Positions 36,401 through 48,100 of a DNA stretch of 64,000 nucleotides are shown piece by piece; the first letter of the stretch is position 1; each line of letters opens with the position of its first letter. The stretch is taken from the NCBI RefSeq assembly GCF_037975245.1, contig NC_092571.1:26116564-26180563 (forward strand), given 5' to 3'. A model generated the notes under the pieces. It did no database searches. It was not told the origin of the DNA and saw only the letters and a program-made list of their open reading frames with translations. Made by a program: the position numbers and the translations under genes. Origin of the DNA: Apostichopus japonicus (Eukaryota > Echinodermata > Holothuroidea > Aspidochirotida > Stichopodidae).

Positions 36401-39400
36401 ATTTAATAACATATGTTAGTATCTTGTTTGGATTTAGTATTCCTCAATTTAGTCAAGATTTATCAAACATCATCTTTTAACTTGGTGAATAACTTCGGTT
36501 CAGGGTGACAGGCATATTGGTGATGTTGGAGTAGCTTTTCGTGTTTGGTCGAAAAATTTATTAAACTTCAATTGCCTGTGATTCATAATGCAAGATTTCA
36601 ATTCATCAAAATATCTTTAGAATGTTTTCCCAGATTTTACGTTTACCAACCAATGGTAGGCAAATGAGCAAGATCCCATTTTGCTGTTCTCAATATTTCT
36701 TCACCCAGACAATTTTTCACATTTATAAAATTAAAGCAGTAAGCATTCACATATTTGTTAGATTGCCTGTCATTATTGAAGGCACACTAAAAGGCTATCT
36801 ATATTTGCATTGTAGAGGTTCAAGAAAACAATTTGTCTGTCATGGTTTATGGTATTACATGCCATCAATTTGCTTCTTAGCATTTTAACCTGTGTGTGAA
36901 AAAGGATTTTTTTGTAGTAATATTTTATCTATTAAAAATAATACCATTGTGAGTTGATTGTAAGTTTTACAGATCATGTTTAACTTTCAGATATTTGCCA
37001 TTTATTCCCATTATTTGTTAATGGTTGATATTTAAGGTAATTACAATGGTACAAATAGCTTGTTAAAGATGCTGTAACCCTGGTCGTGTTTGCAACTTAA
37101 CATTTCTAACTGGTTCAGACTGGGACATAAATCGCCACTCAGTGCTCCATCCAGTTGCCCCTGAGACTTGCAACCAGCAGCACAATTATAGATTTTCCAT
37201 TTTCTATCTCAAACAATTTTGGGGGGAAAAGGAGTTTTATTAAAAGAAAGTAATATAATACGAAAAACTATGAACACTGTTTTCTCGTAAAATGAAAGCA
37301 TAAACGTAGGTGATTTTAAGTGATATTGATCATGTTCCATCTTTGTAATTTATTCTGATATCTCCTACTGATTTATAGTTAAAGTAACTAGAAAGGTACA
37401 GGCAGCTTGTTAAGGATGCTGGAACTCTGGCTGTGTTTGCAATGTAATATTTCTAACTGGTTCAGACTGGGACATAAATAGTCACAGGCTCGATGATCCA
37501 TACGTCTGCTCTGAGACTTTGAACAAGCAGCACATCTGCTGACTGGGATGAAACTAGCCCATTTTTGGGATCAACAAAGTGGTTTCTGCCAGTTATGAGC
37601 CATTAAGTCAGTAAGTAATATGTCGGTAATTTCTCACCACAGGATTGCACAAATATCTGATTTGTTGGTTGCATTAAAGTTGCAATTGATGTTTAATACC
37701 TCCAGAAAATTGACTATTCTGATTCAAAAATTATAACATCATTTAATTACAATAATTTTTAGACCGACAACAGTTCTGTAGCAGACAGCTTTTAGTTATA
37801 TGCTTATAGGAATCTAGAAAAGATACTGCCATTACCAGCAAGTTATTGTGCTAATAAGCATTTTACACCATTTTCTGACACTTTTCTTCAAACTATTTAG
37901 GTGGTTCATAAGATAAAATGAGTGAAAAAGGGACATGGATTTTTTATTAGGTACCCCAAATGCTTAATATAGTATTGAAAAATATTAAACCACCATGGGA
38001 AATTTTAAATACATTCCAGGGTTTATGGGATTTATTTCAAATTCAGAACTTATATTAATTAAGTTAGTTGATTGATCATCTTATTCTCATCTTTAAGGAC
38101 ATCAGTTCTTTTTAGATTATACTTAAAACGAATTCAAGGTTCTTTTCCATATTTTCCATCTTCCAAAACTTAACTGTAGTTAATATAAACCATAGAATAT
38201 AAGCAATGTTAATATTAGATGTCAATCACATCTTGTCAAAGTTCCATCTTATTTTTTCAGTATACAGTATGTAATGTTTATTACTCATGACATACTCTAT
38301 GACAAACAAGAACAAGACAATTGTCTAGCATGGTTGTGACACTTACCCTCGCATTCTGCAGCATATAATTTTTTTTATAATTGGCTCTATTTGATGAGAG
38401 TCTGAGTGATATATGTTGTACTATTTCATTAAGTTCATATGATTGTTAACATTGGCTGCCTTTGGTGATAATGAACACAGAATTCTATGTAACTTTCCAA
38501 AGTATAATTATTTTCAACTCCCATAGTAATAATTTGAAATCCTTTCTTTATATTGTTAACATTATATACAGTACATGATGTAAAGAAATGATTTGAGAAA
38601 CAGTGAATAATATGATAAAAGTTATAAAGATCATGCAGTTGGGTGAGACTTTTTGGTGATAACGCTGGTCTGTGATTTTAGGGCAGGCCTACAGAGGCAG
38701 GGTCTGGTGGGCCTATATATGGAGGGTTTAAACCCTTCCCTCCCCTTCTCACAAAAATTTGTCATAATGTATGACAACAATTAAAATATCCATCAATGAA
38801 TAATACTAATGACTTACAAAGAGTTAATGTCTAAACTGGTCAATGGCTCAGTGCCTTGCCAGTGTGAGAATAATCAGCATTTATTGTTAAGATGCTTAAG
38901 CGACTACAAATGTGGGAGAAACCCGCAAGGGCTTATGGATTACAACTTACATGTCAGGTGGCTTCCAATTCAACATTTCAACTCAAATTTGGAATCTTTT
39001 CAATTTAGAAAGTGATTTCAGATTGGAAAACTGTAGACTGCCCTTGGATGAAAAACCTACCTCAGTATGACCCGGCTGGGTATCAAACCCGGAACCTCAC
39101 AATTGTTAAGCCTCATTGCTTCATATGCCACCCAAACTGCCTTTTTCCACTCGGCCACAGCACCAGTGTGTATGCTACTTGCTGTTTTCAGCATTGAATA
39201 TCTACCAACTATGACATGAAGCCTTGAAAAACTGGACGTTGCAATATTGATGTCCCTTCTTCATGGTTACATTGCAGATATAACAGGACTTGGTTTAAGA
39301 GTGGCTCAAGTTGTTTAGCACTTTTTGTGTCCAAGCTCTATCTTGGATGACTTCTGAAGAGTAGTCCTTTAATACTTAGTGATTCTGTTGGAAAATTTAC

Positions 39401-40505
39401 ACACACATAGAAAAGTTCATTTGATGTAATGATTTATCAAAATGTTTGTAATAATTTGGTTCAAAGTGAAAATTTAAAATTATGGGGAAAAAACCCCAGC
39501 TGTCACACAATACACACAGTTGCTGCTGCATAGAATAGAAGAATGAATATTCATGAAGTCAAATGTGAATACCCTCATTCAAGATGGATCTCCAAAGCTG
39601 ATGCAAGCTAGATGACAAAAGGAAGAAAGAAAAAAAAATTACAATGGGACTTTGCTGCAGTACAGTTGTGATGGTATCTTCTGTTGAATCACCAGCCTAT
39701 AAGAACAAACATGGCTGCTATTATCATCATGATCATTGTCCTATTTATGTATCTCTCAAAAAGTTGAGCCAACCTATGCAAAGATCTGTAGAAGGCTCCA
39801 AGTATCTGACAAAACTAGCGTATACATTAATGAGGCACATATGTCCTGGTACGATACCAACCAATAGTGGACATAAATTCTTTCTTTCTAAATTCATCAA
39901 TTCTTTCTTTCTTCTCTCCATCCCTTGTCTACTAATCCCCTTACATCTATCTCTTTGTGTTCACCATGCTCATTAAACTGTCTGTATTCTGTGCGTGTTT
40001 TTGTTCCTTCTGTAGCTGTTACTTAGCCTCTGAAGAAGATCCTGCTAGGATCGAAACGTCAGGCCAACTTACTTACTTTTACACATTCGTGTACATAAAT
40101 TGGCAGAAATCTTTAATTAAGAGTTAGCTTCCTGCTATAACCATGATTCATCAGTATAATTATTGGTAAAACTTCGAATGACAATCAGTATTACTGGCGC
40201 TTACCCCAACCTCCAGACTAAATACACCGACTGCATCCCTTTAAATTGAACAAAGGGTGCAGCCCCTCACATTTGAGAAATTTTGATAAGATTATAAAGG
40301 TTCACGCTAAGTTGCATAATGCTATTACTATATTTTGGAACTTTTATAGTGAAGACTTCTCCTCAATCATCGACAATTCTCTGTTTCCTGTGAATATTTG
40401 TCGATGCTAGAAAAGGTCGTGATCCCCACTTCAGTCGCATACCAGGACACTACGATACGTATATATTCGCAGGCAAAAGCTGGTGCGGTTTCACGTGCCT
40501 TCCTT
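36401..40505. other. Intergenic DNA between AGXT and the TNFR-like gene
   Basis: A/T-rich sequence with a two-copy duplication (37033-37205 and 37381-37535, sharing TTTCTAACTGGTTCAGACTG), a SINE family 2 copy at 38886-39165, and the phrase GAAACGTCAGGCC at 40058-40070. Open frames here (for example 36622-36888 and 39644-39976) lack splice context or any family signature, and I do not call them genes. Confidence 0.5.
38886..39165 (-). repeat. tRNA-derived SINE, family 2
   Basis: Shares with 21362-21576 the blocks GGGAGAAAC, GTCAGGTGGCTTCCAATTCA and AGTATGACCCGGCTGGGTAT, then AAGCCTCATTGCTTCA. Box B is decayed. Confidence 0.55.
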
Positions 40506-40881
40506 ACTATAAATAGAGTATATAGATAAAAGTACAACTTTATTCAGCTGTTTGGTGTAACTGCTACGAGCCCTCGATATTTGATTGGTGAAATGGATGA
40601 TTATTAATATTCAATACCTTGACACCTATTATCATTGGTTAATTATGACGAGCCTCCACAGTACATCCTGACAGGATTTGCATAGGGTTTCGTTAGATTT
40701 ATTTTCCCGTAGCTACAGTAGCCATATATACATAATACACAACTGTGATGTGAACGATGTATACACAATACATTTTTATCGTAATACTAGTTCAGTAAGT
40801 ACTGCGGACCATTTCAAACCTGTTGTTTTGTCTGGACAAACTTGGCATCAACAAGAAATTTGCAAGAGGTGTCAGTAAATA
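40506..40881 (+). promoter_or_regulatory. Candidate promoter and 5' UTR exon of the TNFR-like gene
   Basis: A good TATA box (CTATAAATAG) lies at 40506-40515. About 370 bases later AATAGTAAGTTC offers a splice donor at 40882. The next plausible acceptor is CATCCATAG ending at 42147, just before the first coding ATG (42186). The link between these sites is inferred. Confidence 0.35.
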
Positions 40882-41040
40882 GTAAGTTCGTTACAGATTA
40901 TCTGTCGCTTAGCAAGATTAGTTCTACTTAGGTTCCTTGTTATAGGCGGATACTGTACAACTGTTGAATCTCACCACGTCTGGATCTGGTAAGTGGTAGG
41001 TTGCACAGACTTAGCGCCATTAGACAGGAATCAATCCGTT

Positions 41041-41460
41041 AAGGTGACCATATTTGCCTGACTGGAGGGACATTTATTGCGTAACTGATATTGGGGAGGG
41101 GTCTAAAGGGGAAAAATTTCCAAGTGCATAAGGTGCTTAGATGTAAAATGGTGATACTTAGAAGCACTTTTTCAATTAGATGAAATGTACTTTACGAAAG
41201 AGCGCTAGGCCTAGGCTAGATCGATCTAGCATTTTAGTTTTTACACTGGCCCACCTGAAATACTGGTTAGTTCCGTTCTGCGACTGCACACTTGACTAAA
41301 TTTTGTTTTTACAATTATTTTACTAATAATATGGGATATTTCCGAAATTCCTGAACATTTTGAAGAATCGGGGACATTTTCGGGGACACATGTTCATCGG
41401 GGACAGCACACTGTAATCGGGGACTGTCCCCGAAAATCAGGGACGTCTGGTCACTAAAGC
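41041..41460. mobile_element. Putative DNA-transposon remnant (GGTGACCA ends)
   Basis: The left edge reads TTAAGGTGACCA and the right edge GACGTCTGGTCACTAAA, an inverted pair. The right half is rich in CGGGGACA phrases. No convincing target duplication was found. It abuts the truncated left end of the MITE at 41461. Confidence 0.4.
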
Positions 41461-41793
41461 AATGGAAGAAAAGTTAACTTTCCGTTGCTTGCAAGTGACG
41501 TTTTGTTCATGTCGCTACAATCTGCGGACAGAGGAGTAATGAAACGTGATACCTTGTTATCTTTAGCTGGACCTGAGATGTCCATCTCTGTATCGTTTAT
41601 ACACTGTGCTGTGGGTATTGACCGTAGCTGTATGTACTGACTGTACTATAGTGTCCAATTACCGATGGTAGCAAGCTGTGTGTGTGTATTTCCTGGGATC
41701 GATGGTGGTGTCTAACACTTCTGTTACACCTCATTCGAAACTAGGTCAGATTACCGGCATTAGACGTTTCTTTTTGCGCGAGTCTTCACATCC
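41461..41793 (+). mobile_element. MITE family A, left-truncated copy
   Basis: Matches the interior and right end of the complete copy at 45830-46200 (GTTAACTTTCCGTTGCTTGC onward, ending GCGCGAGTCTTCACATCC). The left terminus is missing where the preceding element ends. Confidence 0.75.
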
Positions 41794-42185
41794 ATTAAAT
41801 GGTGCATAGTATTATCCTGAAACAGTGCACTTCTTTGCAAAAGGGTTGATTATTTCATTTCTGTGTTATTTTTTCAATAAGAAGTTATTTTCAACCTTTC
41901 TAGGACGAAATGCCTGTTGCCCCCTCCTAGTCTCCTACTACTAGTACTGATATTACAAGTTTGATTTTAGAATGTATATAAAGCTGATTTGACACTGATC
42001 GGCAATAAGCTAGAACTGGGACAGATTTTGCATTCCCTGCAGTTTAGACTAATCAACAACTTTTTCAATAAAAATACAAAGTATCAAACAATGAAATTAC
42101 TAAACTGTGTATTCTGATTGTTCTTTAATTCTCTTCTTCATCCATAGTTGTATTTTGTATACTGCAGCAGCAATCAAACCACATA

Positions 42186-45100
42186 ATGAAGGCCAACACA
42201 ATCATCGCCAAGGTAATGTACATGGTTTTGAATACTCATTTACCTTCGGGTAATTCATTTTGGCAGTTCAAGTATGATCATTTATGGGCAATGATGATCA
42301 GATCAACTTAAGTCAATAATAATTAATTGAAAGTAATTTGTATTATGATTTAAGCAGACAGGTACTTTACTGTACAGCTCTACTTGCACATGTACTAAAC
42401 AAGGGGGGGGGGGGATGGGGGAGGAAAGTAAAACAATGCAGTCAAGACATACAGGTAAAAGGAACCAACAAATTTCTATATAATTAAATGCTATTAAGTT
42501 ATGTCAATTATAAAGTCACAACTATACAGTGTAACATTATTTTTGTATTTATTTATTTTATTTTTTCTTAGGAAAGATATTTAGGATCATAGTGGGTGGA
42601 ACAGATGGTCTGGGTACAGTATGTTATATTTTTGGCCTGACAGGTTTGAAGTTCAAACTGTATATATATATATACTGCAGTAATGTATAGTTACTGTACA
42701 GGTATATATTATAAAAATCCTGACATTTATTGGGAGACCCTGAAAACGTTAAGAAAAAATATACTAATGCATGTTACATGTTGACATGTTTATCCATATA
42801 GCAGCTAGGAGATGAACAAAGAAAGTTGCCAAGTAAACGGCGGGCAACGCATCATTGCTGAAAGGTAGTTAGTTGTGATTGGTACAAGTCATATGTGTCA
42901 GTTTGAATATATGTCATATTATGTTTGAATAATTAGACAATTACATTACCTTGCCCAGAAGCAGCGATTTAGCCAGCCCATATTTGTGAGACATATTGTA
43001 GCCTAAACATCAAAGAATGTCGCCTAAACATAATAGAATGTCGCAGAAAGAAAATCTGATGAGGGGCTTCTACGCAGGTGTTTATTTCGAGGTAATGACT
43101 TGGTTCAGTTTTACTAAGAATTAATCGTTCCAATCAATCACTTTCTCAACTCTAAACACAATTTTGTGGCTTCTGATACTGATTCCGAGCACCACTCACA
43201 GAGAAGAGCGAACCAGATTTACGTTGCACTATTGTTAACTGATTGAAAGCATTTTCAGTCCAAAGACCCCTCCCCCCTGGAGGTCAATCATTCAGAATGA
43301 CACATCGGAGTATCGTCCTGGCTAAATCACTGCCCAGAAGTGTCTCCCAGAGGTTCCTTAAAAGAATTCCCAGTGGTTTTAGACACGTTAGCTTGTCAAG
43401 TTTCGTGAACTAGAAAGGACTGGTATGACAGCACCCTCTGTGTAGATTTAGTGCGTGGCCGGGGATCTGCGGAGACTAACACTTTGTAATAGGGTTGATG
43501 TCATTAGGAGAACCACATCAGTAGTATCAGGGAAGAGTGCAGGAACTGATAGGACACTGTTCTTAGTGTCACGTTAAGATACAGTTTGTAAATCTAGACT
43601 GTGCTGTTAATGCACTGTTTCTGAAACCTCACACTCACAGTCCTGTGTTTACAACTGGACGGTAACACAAGAGTAGAATTTTCTGAACTCAGCCTCTTTG
43701 ACGTTTGCTGTTATGATATAGTTATTAAGAAGCAATGAGTTAATCTAAGAGGTTTTCTTGACAACAGATGCAAGATCTTCTCTTAGATTTAATACCATCA
43801 GATCTTGTAAAATGTCATTAAATTTAACTTGTTTTTTATTTGTTTCTTCCACTGCAGCTTATTTTGGCTATACTCTCCATACTCAGTCTTCTAGTATGTG
43901 AGATTCTTTCTGATTCCGTCCTGTCTCGGGTAATTACAACCATTTTGACGTTTGTAGCGCCAATGGAACAAAGACAAGAGTGTAGCCACATTTGTCATGA
44001 TGTTTTTAGATGTTGTTATGTTGTCATGATGTTGTTAAACTCACAATTAAGATCCTCATCACAGTATTTTTTTAGAAGAAGACAGACACCTGTGTAACTT
44101 TGTTTCATGAAGCTGCACGGATAAAGCAACGCATCATCTTCCTAATAGATAGTGAGATTCTAATACATGATTGTGTGCACGAAATGGGTCTTTCCAGCCA
44201 CAGTCAATCTTTTTGACCTGATCCTCAGGCCCCAGAGTGTGTACTGTAGTTGTGTTTAAACCCTCCCTTGAAACTGGAAATATATTACATTTTATATTAC
44301 ATCACAGTATATAGGTCCTTATCCAAAGGATCTATGTAAATATGTTGAAATATTTCTACCACAAGAAACCCCTTAAGCATATATATATGATCCCCTCAAA
44401 GAATAAAAATTGTATAGTTTGTCATTCTGTCCTGCTAGCCTTACTGCTTTTGGAACCCTTGTAAGCCGTCGAAAATTGCCACTTCTTCGCTGGGTCTGAC
44501 CTGGGTCACCTGGCTGTCAACACCTGTGATCATGAAGTAATATTTCATGGAAGTTTCTGGTTAATATTCATATCCTAGTGCTATGTATGTGTCTGTGAAT
44601 GCGTATAGGCCTATATACAGATATATACATACATATAGTTGGAGTTTTATGCTTCTACTATGTGCCATTCATTTCTTATTGCATTTATTGTTACAGGAAG
44701 AACTGGCAGCTTGTATTTACTGGAATGATTTTGATATTGATCGTTGCATTGCCGGGTATTATAAGTGTGAAAGTTCAGGAAGGTATGTACATTTATCGTG
44801 TCAAGCACTTTAGATTATGCTTGTGTATGATCTAGCAAAGATAACAGATATACAGGAACTGCAAAGATGGGGAGGTGGTAACACGAGGATGTCCCCGGCA
44901 CCCCCGCCTTACCTCCTTTGTGACCCCTTTCATTACTTACAAGTACCCTTTTTAGTTTGAGGGCATGTATGTGCCCAAACTAGAAGTGTATTAGCGCCTG
45001 CCCTGCCCCTCCCCCCCCCCCCCACACATAGAGGGTTTACTCTCTGGCTCTGCAGATATAAACCTTTGCTTAAAGCAAGCTTGGTCACAGGCAAGTATCA

Positions 45101-48100
45101 CAAGAGTATTAGTCTGATATACAGTTTCGTTCATGCATAACAGAGGAATAAAACAGACAAAAACATCTTTGTATTTCAAAGTGAAAATGTACATATTCAC
45201 TGGTTTTATTGGGTATTTTTTTCCTTTGTATAATTCTTTTAATAGTGGTTGCTGCCCGTGTCAACAAGGATCTTTCATGACATGGTTCAATAAATGTAGC
45301 CAGTGTCTTCCATTCAGAGACTGCCTTGGAAATGAGGTGAGTTCAAACCTATCAGAGATACAAAACAGTCCGAATTCTGTATTCATATAACCTTGTACAT
45401 TGGGGCAAACATGGGCCTGATATTTATTTCCGGCACGTCAAGAGAAGCTCTTCACTTTTGGTTGCTATGGGAGGCTGTTATTCAAAGCAACTGAAAAGTA
45501 GAAATTCAAACAAACTCAAAAATCTTAGAGTGCATCAGAGCAATTGTAGCAAAATCTGAGAGGTTCAATGTGGAGGCAGTTGATGATTTGTTCTGGGATA
45601 TGACCCAGCTGGTTAGACTCTGTGTCACTAGTAGGATTATGGGCAGGGAGGACTGGGGGTGGGATGGCTTCAGGCAGGTTGAATAGGACTCCTGTGTTCC
45701 TCATTCCATTCAGCAGTGCACTACTGGTCTGCATGAATCATCCTCTATTGTATGAAAGTTAATATACACCCTTGTTGCAAGGGCTTTAGGAACTGTTATG
45801 TCACTTTTCTTTAATTTCATTATGGTGCCTTAAAGGCATTGAAGACTTGCGCACAAAGAAACGTCTCATGCCGGTAATCTGACCTAGTTTCAAGTAAGGT
45901 GTAACAGAAGTGTTAGACACCACCAACAATTCCAGAAAATACACACACAGCTTGTTACCATCAGTAATTAGACACTAGTGCACAGTGAATACATATGCAG
46001 ATACAGTCAATACCCACAACACAGTGAACAAAGCAGTGATGGACATTTCAGGTCTAGATACAGTAAAAGGTAACAAGGTATCACGTTTCATTACTGTCTG
46101 CATTTTGTAGAGACACCAAAAAACTTCACTAGCAAGCAACGGAAAGTTAACTTTTTCAGACGGCGGCACGCCGTTTGGAGCGAGTCTTCAATGCCTTTAA
46201 ACGTCATCAGTCCTGCCCACAACTGAGTAGGCTAGATATGCTATAGACAGCCAAATAATGGTCACTCATGTTCAAACTTCCACAAGTATTTGATCTTAAT
46301 ATCAATCTTAGAGCATTATATTGTTTAATTGATACCTCCATATCTGGAAATGAGTTTGTGGGTCAGAATCTGTAGGAATATCTCAGGTTTTTGTAGTAGG
46401 CTATTAGAGAGTTTGAAATCAACACACTTTACTGTAAATTGTAAAATGTAGACTTGCAATAGGTCTACATCCTTCTGCAAGGAATTTACTTGGCTTCTTT
46501 ATTGTGAAATGGGGAGAGGGGGGGGGGGGTTAATGTAAGAAAATGTACTGTTGCTGATATGGGGACTTTGATTTCTTCCCTTATCTTACAGATTCTTTTT
46601 GAAGGAAATTATAGGAATGACAGAGTTTGTGGAGACCTCCGTTCAACCACAGGTAAGAAAGTGACTGATGTTTGTATGTAAGATGATATCTTCTTCAGCA
46701 TTCTCTTACCTAAACCTGTCAATTGTTTTAAGAACTTGTAAGTTGCCAGACACACCTCAGCATTTAGTAGCAATTGCTGACATTTTGTATGATCTACCAT
46801 CATGCCCCATGATAGGATAATAGGCCTACACCAGCTGCTAAGTCATAGAGAGTGTGTGCTAGTTATTGTATGGTTTAAGACTCAGGTGTGACTACAGTAG
46901 TTTATCGCAATATAATATGCCCTGCAGTTTATAGCACAAATTCCTGGATAATATAAGATCTTATGTGGTTTTTTGATACTTTGCAGTTTTTAATTTAGCT
47001 TACATAACAGTCTATAAGAAGAAGAAGAAGACTTCAATACTGTAAAACTTGTTATGAAGCACTAACCTACATTTTTTTAAATATATATGTTTTAAACCAC
47101 AATTATTCATACAGCTATATCACATTATTTACAACGTTGCTGCTATAGCTATTTAATCTTATTAAGTTTAATACACCAAATGTATTTTCATTTAACCTAC
47201 CTGGTCCATCTGCGCGGTCAGCCCTTGTATATGTATTTGTAGTCTGTTCATCTGTTTTTTGGTGGCAGTGAAAGGTCATTTGAGTTCACCAGAGATCCCC
47301 ACATTAAAACCACGTAAGAAAACAATTTACTATGTTTAAGTTAATTACTTAATATTTATACTTAACTCTACAGTTTCCACGCCAACAGAAACCACAGTTT
47401 CGTTATCTTCCTCATCAAGTCCTGACCTAGCTATTGACCTGACTACAGAAGGTTCCATATACTCAATAATAGGTGAGGTTAAATTGCAGCTATCTGGTCA
47501 TAACAGTCCTGCCAGTACATGCTGTACACATTTTGAAGGATTTGACTTTGTCGTTGTGCAGATGACATGCCTTTGTCCAAACGGGAAATTTTGTTGTCCA
47601 AAACTGGTGCAAAATTATAATGATCAATATACATGTTAGGGATGGAGATGTTTAGGTTGGTGAATAGAACACTAGCTTTGGAAGTGATACCAATTTATCA
47701 TTTTACCTTAGTGGCGGTAATTATTTGCATTGGAACACAAAGTTTGTGTGAACAACCAGTTGTCTGGCATTGCCAGTCACTGAGTAGCACGTTACTTGTA
47801 CTGAGATAGTTACAAATGACAGCCAACTGATGAATTTTTATGTCACCCAGACACTTTTCTTTTTGCCAAATAAGGCGTGTAAAATCATTTAAAAAAGTAG
47901 AAAAATTGGAACCATTTTGCTGAAGCTCACATTTTGAACAAAACCTGAGACCAGTCATGCTTAAACTCACATCAGTGGCTTTCAAATTAGGACAGCATTG
48001 ATATATTTAAGCGGTACAACATCATCAAATATTGCTTTGTCAGGCAATATGAAAATATCGTATGCAGGCTTGGATAACCTCCCATTCTCCCGGTCTACCC

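Noticed and set aside
39644..39976. 110-aa frame in intergenic DNA
   Set aside because: Cys/His-rich start looked interesting, but there is no promoter, splice support or recognisable motif, and codon content resembles background.
47698..47985. 95-aa Cys-containing minus-strand frame in the receptor intron
   Set aside because: Possible transposase fragment was considered; no conserved motif could be identified.
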